NCBI GenBank assembly: GCA_031216915.1
Contig: CM062289.1
Coordinates: forward strand, 65,045,741 to 65,109,740
From: Pictodentalium vernedei
Lineage: Eukaryota > Mollusca > Scaphopoda > Dentaliida > Dentaliidae
DNA: 64,000 nucleotides
Reading direction: 5' to 3'
The position numbers and the translations under genes are program-made. The notes under the pieces are model-generated. The model was not told the DNA's origin and did not search any database. It saw only the letters and a program-made list of their open reading frames with translations. This document shows positions 34,621 to 44,884 of this stretch, one piece after another. Numbering within the stretch: the stretch's first letter is position 1; every line of letters begins with the position of its first letter.

Positions 34621-36415
34621 ATGCAGGATCTCCTGTGACGTCATAGTCAAGTGACCCAGTGGCGCCATGTTTGGTTGTTATGGTAACTCGCGTGAGCGGC
34701 CATCTTGTATTCGTGGTCCTAGTGCGCATGCGCAGCGCGGGTTGTCAGGGTGATACGTGCCATTTTTTATACTGGAGGCCTCCATCTTGGTTTCTATGGT
34801 AGCACGTGATTGCCATGTGACCTAAAATCTTCTTATAGGACAGGGGTATGTTCGGAGGGTGTGTTCGATTGAATAGGAGTAATTTCCCGATTTGCAGAAT
34901 TACCACAAACAACCCGACAATCCCTCCAAATCACCAAAATCCACCCCAAACTACCAAAATTAACTTTATTTGATATGGATTTCCCCTAGAATATTTTGTT
35001 GAGCAGCACGTAGTGCTACAGCTCATATGGGGCCCTTGGGGTAAGTTCGATTGAACTAGTGTAGTCCCCCCCCCCCCCCCACAAAAAAATCCCTTTTTAG
35101 GTCCGCCATAGCGTGGCTTATAATGGTAGCACGCAGTGCTATAGTACTGAGGGACCCTTTGTATTATAGCCAATTGATAGACAACCTCCATGAAAGCCAA
35201 AATCATTCCTAATACCAAGAATCTATCGAGTAGTTACTGATAAGTCATTTCTCGAACGACGCGAATGTCATCGGGCAAATGCACTATAGAGCAATTGCTC
35301 CATAGAGTGACTCCACATACTGCTCGAACGACTCGAATCCCACCGAGCTAATGTGCTATCGAGCAATTGCTCGTTCGAGTGACTCGCACATACGACTCAT
35401 TTCTCTATTTGAGGATACCTATGACCTGGTATTGTATTATTTGAGGATACCTTCTGGAGAATCCAGTTTTTGTCATATGTGCTTTTGTGAAAAGACAATG
35501 TGACACATTGTGCACTAGCACATAGGCATATGCTGAATGTGCCGATATGTGCTTATGTGAAAAGGCATAATGTGACACATTGTGCACTAGCACATAGGCA
35601 CATACGGGTACTGAGGATACCTATGACCTGGCATTGTATTATTTGAGGATACTTTCTGGAGAATCCAGTTTTTGTCATATGTGCTTATGTGAAAAGATAC
35701 AGTGTGACACATTGTGCACTAGAACATAGGCATATGCTGGATGTGCCGATATGTGCTTATGTGAAAAGGCACAATGTGACACATTGTGCACTAGCACATG
35801 GGCGCATACGGGTATTTGAGGATACCTATGACCTGGTACTGTATTATTTGAGGATACCTTCTGGAGAATCCCTTTTTTGACATGTGTGTTTATGTGAAAA
35901 GGCACGATGTGACACATTGTGCACTAGCACACAGGCACACACTGGATGTGACGATATGTGCTTATGTGAAAATGCACAATGTGACACATTGTGCACTAGC
36001 ACACAGGCACATGCGGGTATTTGAGGATATATATGGCAAAAATGGGATTCTCCAGAAGGTATCCTCAAATAATACAAAACCAAGTCATAGGTATCCTGAA
36101 ATACCCGTATGTGCCTATCAATTGAACACACCCTCCTAACATACCCCTGTCCTATAAGAAGGTTTTAGGTCACATAGCAACCACGTGCTACCATAGAAAC
36201 CAAGATGGCGGCCTCCAGTATACAAAATGGCCGACGGAAACACATATCACCCTAACAACGCGCTGCTCACCAGGACCACGTATCACTATGGGGATGACGA
36301 CACAAGATGGCCGCTCACGCGGGTTACCATGATAACCAAGCATGGCGCCACTGGGTCACTATGACGTCACATGAGATCCTGCCAATAAGGGACGGTTCAT
36401 CGCTCTCCTACTACT
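34612..36415. mobile_element. Foldback element B with TIRs of about 280 bp
   Basis: The left arm 34615-34890 (GTGACCCAGTGGCGCCATG, GTGAGCGGCCATCTTGT, CCTATAGGACAGG-like) is inverted at 36125-36412. The centre is a tandem palindromic array (35408-36030). Homology with element A next to it suggests related elements inserted side by side. Confidence 0.7.
35408..36030. repeat. Tandem array of about 205-bp units made of inverted repeats
   Basis: Three units each begin GAGGATACCTATGACCTGG and contain GACACATTGTGCACTAGCAC twice, with GTGCTTATGTGAAAAGGCA. The sequence inverts near 36015-36110. A related fragment sits at 34320-34405. Confidence 0.82.
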
Positions 36416-37245
36416 TACTTTGGTTGTAACTACTTTGAGAATCGACGTTCAAAAGCAAGCTTCCAAATTGTCATTAGAACCTTGCTTTATCGTGTATACG
36501 CACAAGACAGCCTAAAACCTGTCGACTGTGAATGTCAGACAGGAAACTTTCCAGCCGAGAGGTTTTCAGTTTGTTTTGTGTGTGAACAGTACTGTACTAA
36601 AAAGAAAAAACAGTTGAATTAAAATGTAATGGATTTTGAACATCAAACTAGCTTCCGACGAAAGTTAAGCCAACATCAGGGAGCTAATAACTCCACCACA
36701 ACCTGAAAGAGATTTGAACTTCTTATACAAACCACACACATATCATTATCATTGGAACCTGCTCCATGAAAGGGTTTCAAAGACATCCTCAATTTTGTTA
36801 TTACATTTGATGGAAAGTGAGACTTACTCCAATATAGCTTTTTTTTTAAAACAGAAAAACATTATGGATGAGGGGGAGGGGGGTGGGGCTTAAAGATAAT
36901 CGTTATATTGCACTGGAGTATAATCGGTGTTCCTCCCACCCACCCACACCACTCCCGCGCTGACCACACTCTACCTTTATACGTTTTCTCACTCGATATT
37001 GGCCAACTATATCTTATATCCGTAAACGTGTATCTATCAAACAGGCCAGAAAAGTCAAATAATTACTCACAATAAAACTAATACCGTCAAAACAAACCTT
37101 ACAATTTGTCAAAATAATAATACAAGTCTGAGTCTCATAGGAACAGGCTCAGTGATCTCATTCTAATGACATTCATAGTTTTATTGTTATGTTAAAGATT
37201 TCTATATAGATTTTTCAAACTTTTACTTCATTTCTAAAATACTGT
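36416..37245. other. No gene seen
   Basis: No ORF of note. G-rich and C-rich short runs lie near 36870-36960. Confidence 0.5.
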
Positions 37246-37625
37246 TATTTATTTATTTATTTATTTACTTATTTATTTATTTATTTATTTATTTTATTTA
37301 TTGGGGCTTAACGACACTTCAGACAACCAGGGTCATCTCGTGTCAGACAGTGTGGAGGAAGCCGGAGTCACCGGGGAGAACCACCGATCAGAGGCGTGTA
37401 ACTGTCAGACTCCCCAACTTACTAATTCGGCAGAGGCAGGGTTAGCAGTCTTTGAAGGCGTGTGTACCATCGACGTGCTATACATGTACGCCTTAGCACA
37501 CTGTGTCACCGTGATCCTGCTTGAGCAAGTGAGGATAAGTGACTCTAGCGAGATTCGAAGCCATGACCTCTCGATCACAAGTCCAACACGCTATCCAGTG
37601 GTTCACCGCGCCCTCCTAAAATACT
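37246..37625 (-). mobile_element. tRNA-headed SINE, divergent subfamily with long (ATTT)n tail
   Basis: The (TTTA)n tail is at 37246-37300 and the body GGGGCTTAACGACACTTCAG follows. The minus-strand B-box-like GCTTCGAATCTC lies near 37560 and the head ends near 37615. Closest to the copy at 10490. Confidence 0.75.
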
Positions 37626-37859
37626 GTGGTGATGGGTTAAAGAGTGTTGACAAAAGGCCCTACTCAACCAAGTAAATTCTATCGATAAAAATAAGAGAAA
37701 TGGCGAGACAGTCAAGAGAGTACTGTAGAAAAGTAAAAAGATGCCTCATCCAAGAAGAGTGTGTCCAACATCTCGCGAAAGAAACAGAAGTCCCATTCTC
37801 CTAAAAGTGAGAATTTTTTGAAAATAGTAAACTTTAGAACACCTGCAAGTAGGTGATAA

Positions 37860-37965
37860 TTGAGAATACGAACACACACGTACACGTACATGTACGTGTA
37901 CGTGTACATGTACACCTCCATAGGATTTAGTGTTAAAATTGTGTACGTGTACAAGATTTTAACGG
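37860..37965. repeat. Polinton-TIR-like sequence just outside the element
   Basis: TCCATAGGATTTAGTGTTAA and GAGAATACGAACACA resemble, in rearranged orientation, motifs inside the TIR (38055-38200). It is followed by ACGTGTAC repeats. It may be a relic of an older Polinton end. Confidence 0.5.
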
Positions 37966-37971
37966 TTTTTT
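37966..37971. other. Left target-site duplication TTTTTT
   Basis: Six T directly before the terminal AG. Because the target is homopolymeric, the exact boundary is defined by the AG/CT termini. Confidence 0.75.
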
Positions 37972-38404
37972 AGGGTGTTTTCGAATTTTTTTAACACTGA
38001 ATTGTATCCTTGACGCCCGTAATTTTACGTACACGTACATGTACCGTTTTGATTGAAATCGACAAGTGAGTTTTCCCCATAGGATTCAGTGTTAAATTGC
38101 GAGCAAAAAAACGTTTTGAGAATTCGAACACATCGTCTTGCCGATTCTAACAATCCGCGTCCGTACACGATTTTAACACTGAAATCCTATGGAGGCGTAC
38201 ACGGAGATCCACTTGAGGATTTTAGGTCGGAAAATCGACTCGCGTGAAGAGGTTGAGTTCGAACTCTCAAACCCACTGTCGCGTTTCTCGAAGTGAGACT
38301 AGCGCACGTTATTGCGAGGTGATCTTGATAAGCGCTTGATGGAAATGTTTTGAGTGAAGAGTGTTGCCGGGCGTTAGAATTCGCAAACCCGCTGTCACGT
38401 TTTT
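37972..38404 (+). repeat. Polinton left terminal inverted repeat
   Basis: 433 bp, nearly identical to the reverse complement of 61124-61556. It contains repeated internal motifs in both orientations (TTTAACACTGAAT, CCATAGGATTCAGTGTTAA). Terminal repeats of protein-primed elements serve as replication origins and integrase substrates, which is inferred here. Confidence 0.95.
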
Positions 38405-38410
38405 GATTGA

Positions 38411-38430
38411 TATATAGGAGAGAAAAAAAA
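38411..38430 (+). promoter_or_regulatory. Shared Polinton promoter motif (TATA + GAGAAAA)
   Basis: TATATAGGAGAGAAAAAAAA lies about 80 nt before the first ATG (38502). Similar strings precede other genes: 38889 (TATAAATAAGGGAGAATAG), 39640 (TATATATAATAAGAAC), 41099 (TATATATAAGAGAGAAAAAA), 50526 and 50608. On the minus strand they lie near 44858 and 49786. Confidence 0.6.
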
Positions 38431-38501
38431 TATATAAATAATAGTTATTTAGAAAAATAAATATATCAAATCGAATAGATAATAAAAAAAATACGTAAAT
38501 C

Positions 38502-38876
38502 ATGAGCGATTCTCAGACTATTAGAGCGAGGTTTCTTTTAAACATGCTGATGAGAGCATACGCAATCTGCGTGAACGAAGAACTACGTCCCATCTTGTTA
38601 GAACGATGCGTTGCATGTCGGGGTCATCTAGACTTCGATCACGAGAATCATTCGTGTCTGACGATGGAAAGGGAAGATATGGTCATCAAGTATTTCGAAC
38701 CGGCGTTCGGACGCGTTAGATTCAACGATGTGATCACGTTTTGGAAGAGATTAGTCTTCTGTAAGAATGAAGACAAGCCTACAGTTTCGGAAGAACAGAA
38801 ATTGGCGCGTGGAAGTCTGACTTTAGAAGACAAGGGATGCATCATGAAATTATTGCTGAATGAAGCATACGTCTAA
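38502..38876 (+). CDS. Small Cys/His protein of unknown function
   Basis: 124 residues, first gene inside the left TIR. It opens with a helical segment (RARFLLNMLMRAYAICVNEE). A possible metal site follows at residues 33-50: CVACRGHLDFDHENHSCL holds three Cys and two or three His. The C-terminus is mixed helix. It is preceded by the TATATAGGAGAG motif and followed 94 bp later by the next gene, in the same direction. Small proteins of this sort often open Polinton gene blocks, but I know no function. The ORF is intact, and codon use resembles the neighbouring element genes. Confidence 0.7.
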   Translation: MSDSQTIRARFLLNMLMRAYAICVNEELRPILLERCVACRGHLDFDHENHSCLTMEREDMVIKYFEPAFGRVRFNDVITFWKRLVFCKNEDKPTVSEEQKLARGSLTLEDKGCIMKLLLNEAYV

Positions 38877-38970
38877 GTTTTCTCGTTGATATAAATAAGG
38901 GAGAATAGAAAATAAAAATAAATACACACATAAAATTTTTTATCTAATATTAGAAAGAAAAAATACAAAA

Positions 38971-39609
38971 ATGAGAACCAGAAATAAATTGTATCCGACG
39001 TTAGTGGACGACGAGGATGAGAAGCTGATCGACGTTTTGCCGACGGCACCGTCGCTAGAAGAAAGAGAAAGAGGAGAGAGGTATCGCATCGATCAAATCA
39101 ATAGAATCCAAGAGTATCTAACTCGAGAGAGAGATTCTCGTCGTTCTCTCAAGAAGAAGTATTCGCGTTTCATGACATTCGTCAACGCGATCGACACGAC
39201 ACTCATCACGATTTCCATGGGTTTACACGCGGCCGGCATCGGATTGTTGTCGACCGCGGTCGGCATTCCGATCGTGTTGACCGTAGAAGGAGTGGCTCTC
39301 GCCGCCGGATTGTTTAGCACGCTCAGAAACTTTTTGAGTAGGAAATTATATCTGAAGGCGAGGAAACACGACAAGATTCGCGTCTTGGCCGACTCCAAGA
39401 TCGACACGATATCCGAAATGATCTCTATGGCGTTGAAAGACGGTAGGATATCGGACGGAGAATACTTTGCGATATTGAGCGAGAAAACGAAATACGATGC
39501 CATGAAAGAAGCCGTGAGAATCAAGACTCGTCAGATCATCAAGGAAGAGATGAAGGATTCTCTCGTGGAAAAGGGAGGAAAGAGGTCAGGGAGGAATTCA
39601 GTAAGATGA
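38971..39609 (+). CDS. Polinton protein with hydrophobic central segment
   Basis: 212 residues, intact. The N-terminal 60 residues are acidic and then basic with predicted coil (RERDSRRSLKKKYSRF). Residues about 70-115 form a long Gly/Ala/Ile-rich hydrophobic stretch (LHAAGIGLLSTAVGIPIVLT and onward), enough for one or two membrane helices. The C-terminal 90 residues are Lys-rich and helical. It lies between the Cys/His protein and the phospholipase-like gene, all rightward. Proteins like this recur in animal Polintons without a known role. A membrane-active or virion-membrane function is only a guess. Confidence 0.75.
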   Translation: MRTRNKLYPTLVDDEDEKLIDVLPTAPSLEERERGERYRIDQINRIQEYLTRERDSRRSLKKKYSRFMTFVNAIDTTLITISMGLHAAGIGLLSTAVGIPIVLTVEGVALAAGLFSTLRNFLSRKLYLKARKHDKIRVLADSKIDTISEMISMALKDGRISDGEYFAILSEKTKYDAMKEAVRIKTRQIIKEEMKDSLVEKGGKRSGRNSVR

Positions 39610-39716
39610 TAGAACTCAAGAGCAGCGATTGAAAAAAATATATATAATAAGAACAGAATTAATTATTAAATTTATATATAAAATAAAAAACGAAATTAAT
39701 TTAAATAACTCTTAAA

Positions 39717-40244
39717 ATGTATTGCATAAAGTGTAAGAGAGTTACCGAGACGAGTAATTGTAGAGAAGTGCGAACTAAAAACGACAGACAGATGCTTCGT
39801 GGAATTTGCGACGTGTGTGGTTCTGTCAAGACTAGATTCGTCAAAAAAAAGAACGCGAGCAAAGGTAAAGGCATCGTGAATAAAATGATCAATAATCTAC
39901 CTTTCGAAATGCATCTGCCCGGTCACAGTTTCACGGGACCCGGAACGAAATTGAACAAGAGACTCAACGCCGATCTGACTCCCAAATCTTGGAGCAAACC
40001 TGTGAATAGGGTGGACGCGGCCGCGTATGATCACGATCTGTGCTACGTCGAACATCCCGACACCAAGACTCGCAACGACGTCTGCGATAAAAACATGTTG
40101 GGGAAATTGAGAGGCATATCGAATCCGACCAGGAGAGAGACGATGGAACGTTCGTTGGTCGGCAATCTGATCGGTGCGAAACGTCGATTTGGATGGGGCG
40201 TTCAAAAAGAAGCGCATCTGAAAAGAAGAAGAAACGATTATTGA
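39717..40244 (+). CDS. Phospholipase A2-fold protein with N-terminal zinc ribbon
   Basis: 175 residues. Residues 1-45 carry CIKC and CDVC pairs, a treble-clef or zinc-ribbon-like start. Residues about 60-110 hold the phospholipase A2 signature: LPGHSFTGPGTKLNKRL is the calcium loop (GPGTxL), and AAAYDHDLCY contains the catalytic His-Asp pair. Such domains occur in parvovirus capsids and in adinto/Polinton elements, where they are thought to breach endosomal membranes. That role is known for parvoviruses and inferred here. The C-terminus is basic and overlaps the integrase ORF by 52 bp in another frame, so a former fusion or a frameshift is possible. Confidence 0.85.
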   Translation: MYCIKCKRVTETSNCREVRTKNDRQMLRGICDVCGSVKTRFVKKKNASKGKGIVNKMINNLPFEMHLPGHSFTGPGTKLNKRLNADLTPKSWSKPVNRVDAAAYDHDLCYVEHPDTKTRNDVCDKNMLGKLRGISNPTRRETMERSLVGNLIGAKRRFGWGVQKEAHLKRRRNDY

Positions 40245-41043
40245 CGAGCGAATTGGCCGAGGAGTTACACAAACCCATAGTGCATAAATTTCGAAAGAGA
40301 AGGGTGTTCATGAAGGGTCTGGATGATATTTGGTCTGCCGACTTCGTCGACATGAGATCGTTTTCGAGGTGGAACGAGGGCGTCAAATATCTATTGACGG
40401 TCATCGATGTGTTTTCCAAATACGGTTGGATCAGAGCTTTGAAGAATAAATCGGGACCTTGCATCGCCGAGGCTCTGAAGAGCGTGTTCGACTCGTCTTC
40501 TCGAAAACCGAGTAAATTGTGGGTGGATAAGGGAAAGGAATTCTTCAACAAGCACGTTCATCGATTGGTAGACCTCTACTCGATCGAAAACGAAGAGAAA
40601 GCCAGCGTGGTGGAAGGTTGGAATCGAACGATGAAAGAAAAGATGCACAGATACTTCACGGCGAATTCGACCAAGAAATACATACATGCTCTGAACGGTC
40701 TGGTCAAAGATTACAACAACACGCGACACAGATCGATCAAGATGACTCCCGCGGAAGCTAGCGATCATCGAAACGAAAAACGGGTCTATGCGAATCTATA
40801 TCCTGAGAGATCTAAGATCAGGAAGAAGTCTAGAACGCCGAAATTTGCGGTCGGTGATCGAGTGAGAATCTACGCTTATAAGAAGCACTTCAAAAGGGTT
40901 ATACTCCTCGATGGACCTCGGAAATCTTCGTGATAATCAAAATATTTCACACCGATCCAGTGACTTACGAAATCGAAGCTTTGGATGGAGAAGAGATTAT
41001 CGGAAAGTTTTACGAACAACAATTACAGAAGACGAAGTTTTGA
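40193..41043 (+). pseudogene. Polinton integrase (rve), frameshifted near its C-terminus
   Basis: The ORF 40193-40933 gives 246 residues: ELAEELHKP entry, IWSADFVDM with the first Asp (about residue 50), YLLTVIDVFSKYGW, LWVDKGKEF with the second Asp (about 112), and VVEGWNRTMKEKM with the Glu (about 141). The Asp-Glu spacing is about 28, shorter than the usual 35, so a few residues may be missing. A basic chromo-like C-terminal domain (FAVGDRVRIYAYKKHF) follows. At about 40897-40900, in an A4G3 run, the frame shifts; the rest of the domain continues in another frame to the TGA at 41041-41043. It would join the element's ends to target DNA and create the 6-bp duplication. Confidence 0.88.
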
Positions 41044-41197
41044 TAAAGAAAACAAAATTTTTTCTATTTACTCTCTTTAACATTTTCTTGTTTACACATA
41101 TATATAAGAGAGAAAAAAATAAAAAATATAATTAAAAACTATTTTTAGATAAAGAAAGCAAGTTAACTAATAAACAAAAAACTAAAAATCCTTTAAA

Positions 41198-42472
41198 ATG
41201 ACAAATATACTAGATATAGCACAAAGCATAGTGAAAGATGAAAGTATTCAAGAATATGAGGTTCACGAATACGAACCGGTAACCGGAACGAGTTTGAATA
41301 ATGCAGGAGAGATAAGAATCAACGTCGAAACTCAAGATTTATTCGTACATCCTAGCGAGAGTTACATAGTGGTGCAGGGACGTCTCACCAAGGAAGATGG
41401 GAGTGACTACGCCGATGACGACACGGTTACTCTAACCAATAATGGCATCATGCATCTATTCAGTAATATAAAATACATGCTATCCGGACAAGAGATAGAA
41501 TCTGTGTTTCATCCCGGTCAGGCCACCACGATGTTCGGACTCTTGACGTATCCTGATGATTTTTCGAAATCCAGAGGACTTAATCAGTTGTGGGTGAAAG
41601 ACACCGTCAGCCCTGCTAGCGCCGACGCCGCCTTGATATTCGACTACGTCGTCAAGACGTCCAGACCTAAAGGAACGTTTTCGTTCAGGATACCTTTGAA
41701 ACACATCTTCGGATTTGCGGACGATTACAACAAGATCATGTACGGATTCAAACACAATCTGACGTTGATTCAAAAAGGAAACGACAATGCAATAGTGAGA
41801 CTCATTGCGACCGATGCGGGTAAGATAACTCTACACAAGATATCGTGGTTCATTCCGCACGTGGAGCCTTCGATTGTGGAGAAAGCGTGTCTCTACAAGA
41901 TCATAGAATCCAAGAGTGAATTACCAGTGGGATTTAGAATGAGACAGTGCAACACGGCTAGCATTCCTTCCTCCACGAATCACTTCGATTGGAGATTGAT
42001 GGTGAAATCCGCTTCCGAGAGACCGCGTTTCAGCGTGGTTGCGTTTCAGACCGATAGGGACGGGTCTCAGGAAAAGAATGCGTCGCTTTTCGATCATTGT
42101 CATTTGAGAAACATGCAAGTGTTTCTGAACGCCACGAGATATCCAGCAATTGATTACAATGTGTCATTCGACAAGAACGATTTCTGCAGACTGTACGGCG
42201 ACGCCGCTGATTTTAGAAAGAAGTTTCACGGTCTAGACGAATTGATGAGCAACCCTAACATGTCTCCCGGCGAATACAAGTCGATGTATCCCATGTTCGT
42301 ATTCGACATCAGTAAACAGAGTGAACGACTCAAGAGTAGCGTGTTAGACATTCAGATCAAGATGCAATTCGATAGGAACGTTCCGCGAAAAACCAAAGCC
42401 TTCACCCTGGTCCTGTCAGACAGAGAATTACAATTTGAATCGGACGGAAATAAGATGTCGATCATTCGATGA
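41198..42472 (+). CDS. Putative major capsid protein (hexon-like)
   Basis: 424 residues, intact, the largest undamaged gene of the element. The sequence is beta-rich with few charged helices, as expected of jelly-roll proteins: RINVETQDLFVHPSESYIVV, then NNGIMHLFSNIKYMLSGQEI, a pattern seen in Polinton capsid-type proteins (a loop before a strand with SLF/HLFS and an L.G..I). It follows the integrase and carries the strongest promoter motif (TATATATAAGAGAGAAAAAA at 41099). It could instead be another virion protein. The assignment rests on position, length and pattern, and a structure prediction would settle it. Confidence 0.55.
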   Translation: MTNILDIAQSIVKDESIQEYEVHEYEPVTGTSLNNAGEIRINVETQDLFVHPSESYIVVQGRLTKEDGSDYADDDTVTLTNNGIMHLFSNIKYMLSGQEIESVFHPGQATTMFGLLTYPDDFSKSRGLNQLWVKDTVSPASADAALIFDYVVKTSRPKGTFSFRIPLKHIFGFADDYNKIMYGFKHNLTLIQKGNDNAIVRLIATDAGKITLHKISWFIPHVEPSIVEKACLYKIIESKSELPVGFRMRQCNTASIPSSTNHFDWRLMVKSASERPRFSVVAFQTDRDGSQEKNASLFDHCHLRNMQVFLNATRYPAIDYNVSFDKNDFCRLYGDAADFRKKFHGLDELMSNPNMSPGEYKSMYPMFVFDISKQSERLKSSVLDIQIKMQFDRNVPRKTKAFTLVLSDRELQFESDGNKMSIIR

Positions 42473-42710
42473 GAGACGTGTGTGTGAAAACTGGAGATTG
42501 ATATATTAGTGGCATTGTTTATTTGGTATTTTTTCTTTCACGATTTTGAATGATATTTTTGAGGTTTTTTTATTTATTTTTGCATCATTAAAAAAAATAA
42601 CGCAAAAATCGTAAAAAAAAATAAATTCGTTTTAATGATATTTTTTTAACCAAAAAAAAAGTTTCATCTGAGAAAAAAATCGTCTTTTTTCAACATTCTC
42701 GACATACAAA
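42473..42710. other. AT-rich intergenic segment
   Basis: Long A and T runs. TCATTAAAA near 42586 and TTTTAATGA near 42632 could pair as a weak 3'-end hairpin. Confidence 0.4.
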
Positions 42711-43304
42711 ATGTTACAATTCCTAAGTAGTCATGTAGAAAACGAAATACACATTGCATTTTCACATTTGAAAAAAAAAGATTTTTACGATTACGTTCTG
42801 AATTATTTAAAAGATCGCGTACTATTCACTCGAGAGAAACAAAAAGGATATTTCGTGTCGAAGATATTAAAACTCGAACAGATCTTAGATTGTTCGATCC
42901 TGTGCGATCGTCTCTCCGCTTCTGTCAGATGTTCCATCCTGTGTTGCAAGTCAAAAAACAAAAAAAAAGATGTGGAAAAATGGCAAGATAAACAGCGGGA
43001 TAGACAGTTGGAAATGAAAAGAATAAGACGCTTTCCACCATCACCACTACCTTCTGAAGAGAATGGTGATGATGCGAGTGTTACTAAGAGATGCACAACA
43101 TTCGTTCATAATTATGATTCGGATAAACAAAAATGTTGTTATAAACGTATCATATCACAAAAAAAAAGAAAAAAAGAAAAAGAAGAATCGATGCTAAAAA
43201 TTGAGAAAAAAGGAAACGTTATTATAATATATGGTGATAGTGAAGAAGAAGGAAAACAAATATCACCAAAAAAAAGAAAAAAAGAAAAGAAGAATCGACG
43301 CTGA
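42711..43304 (+). CDS. Lys-rich protein of unknown function with duplicated C-terminus
   Basis: 197 residues. The first half is helical with clustered Cys (CSILCDRLSASVRCSILCC). The second half is very basic (KKRKKEKEE) with repeated PKKRKKEK strings like nuclear localisation signals. About 108 bp is tandemly duplicated (43155-43262 and 43263-43370), giving repeated KKGNVIIIYGDSEEEGKQ-type sequence. The duplication carries the reading past the likely original end and into the 3' end of the leftward fibre gene, so the tail may be recent. No family recognised. Confidence 0.55.
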   Translation: MLQFLSSHVENEIHIAFSHLKKKDFYDYVLNYLKDRVLFTREKQKGYFVSKILKLEQILDCSILCDRLSASVRCSILCCKSKNKKKDVEKWQDKQRDRQLEMKRIRRFPPSPLPSEENGDDASVTKRCTTFVHNYDSDKQKCCYKRIISQKKRKKEKEESMLKIEKKGNVIIIYGDSEEEGKQISPKKRKKEKKNRR

Positions 43305-44721
43305 AATTTGAGAAAAAAAAGGAAACGTCATTATAATATATGGTGATAGTGAAGGAGAAGGAAAACAAAAAAAAAATGCTAGTTCGATCAGTAGACTCAC
43401 CACGGAAGTGGCGGCTTCGGGATTATTGGTTTTCATAACAAAATTAATCCTGTCTCCGGCGTTCACTTTGAGAGGCGTGCCGAACGTGCTAACATTCGCA
43501 TGTTGATTCTCAGTCTTTTCGACGCTGTATCTCTTATCACTCTCTACACCATTCACCATGAGATTGATGACCGCTCTGTTATTCAAATCCGAGGAAGCCA
43601 GACTCATTCGAAGGATTTCACCTCCCAGCGGCAATGGATATCCCACCTGACCATGTTTCGATCCGCTACCTCCATTTCCGAAAGACCACTCAGCTTTTCC
43701 CTCATCTAAGGTGCCGGCCTCTTCGGCCCACACAGTGATCAATTGTCTAGCATATTTGACTTTCTCCACCACCGAAATCTGGGTGCAGGCATCAGGCATC
43801 TGTCATGTTCATGGGATCCGGTAGATTCGTGAGCGCGTGTCCACCCATGTCTAGTTTACCTTCCATGATATCACCCTTTCTCCAGACCGAGTTGTTGTCC
43901 ACATACTTTCTGCTGACCGTGCTGGAATCGAATTCGGGATCGTGATCGAGACCGAATAAATTGTGACCGTACATGTTGATGCCACTCTCCATGGTTCCGC
44001 CAGATTGTTTGTTCAGGTAGAGATCATCCACTTGCGATTCTAGGTATTCTTGTGATTGTATCACGGCAGAATCTACATAGCCCTTGTTGACCGCGATTGA
44101 GTCTGCATCCATGTCGTTGATCTCCAACGGATTCAATATCTTGTTGAATCCCGCATTCAGATCTGATTTCATTTCTCATCCATCAGACTTTCTCTGTTCC
44201 AGATCTACGTAGTGTTTGGTCGCCACGTCCTTAGGATTCATGGGAGTGGCCACGTTCGTTATCTTGTTATAATTGGCGTTCAATTCTGAGTGCATCGTTT
44301 TCTGAACGTATCTATTTCTCAGGTGTTCGCTGAATCTCGCGTGAGAGTCGTCCACGTATTTCTTGGTCGCGGCATCGGTGGGATCTATGGGATTCGTGAC
44401 GTTCACCAAATGTTTGGATTTCAGATCGAGATCGTCAGTCATGGTTTTATCCACGTAATTATCTAGCAGGATTCGTTCGAAATCGGCGTTCCCCCTGTCG
44501 ACGTATTTTTTAGTCGCAGCATCTGCGAGATCTATCGGCTCGGGAAGATTGTAGAGCTACTTATCGTTCATGTTCAAAGGTTCTTCTCGAGGTTCGTATC
44601 TCCGAACGTAACATTCGTCCAAGTTGGCAACGTTGAAACCATCGTCGACTTCGAACGTCTTCCTCTTCTTTCTTGGGTTGACTTTTTCGTCGTCACTTCT
44701 ACCAAATTTATCGACTGGCAT
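43263..44721 (-). pseudogene. Fibre-like protein gene (phage-tail-fibre repeats plus C-terminal globular domain), broken
   Basis: Minus strand. An ATG at 44721 opens a Lys/Arg-rich leader. There follow at least four repeats of the pattern (NP.D..DAATKKYVD), familiar from phage tail fibres and trimeric coiled fibres, then a C-terminal beta domain (LITVWAEEAGTLDEGKAEWS, SFGNGGSGSKHGQVGYPLPL). Breaks: an in-frame TAG near 44560, an in-frame TGA near 44178, and a 7-bp tandem duplication (GATGCCT twice, near 43793-43806) shifting the frame. The C-terminal stop is displaced into the duplicated tract of the opposing gene. It would likely be a spike for attachment. The family role is inferred from architecture. 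Confidence 0.75.
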
Positions 44722-44840
44722 GTTGTTGTGAGGATTTTTTGTTTTTTAGAAAAAATACATTCAAAACGCAGTTTATTAAAAATGAACTATGTTACTTATT
44801 TTTCGTTTTTATTCGATTAAAATTTTTTTTTTAAAATAAT

Positions 44841-44858
44841 TTTTTATCTTTATATATA
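44841..44858 (-). promoter_or_regulatory. Promoter-like motif of the fibre gene
   Basis: On the minus strand TATATATAAAGATAAAAA lies about 120 nt before the ATG at 44721. It matches the motif used by the rightward genes. Confidence 0.5.
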
Positions 44859-44884
44859 CTATAAAAAAAAAAAAAAATCTCTCT

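Noticed and set aside
35408..36030. CRISPR-like array
   Set aside because: Units of 205 bp are contiguous with no unique spacers, in a eukaryotic genome.
35405..36139. His/Tyr-rich repeat proteins on both strands
   Set aside because: These ORFs come from palindromic repeat units and have equal coding potential on both strands.
40391..40768. Minus-strand ORF opposite the integrase
   Set aside because: Shadow of the integrase codons; no motif of its own.
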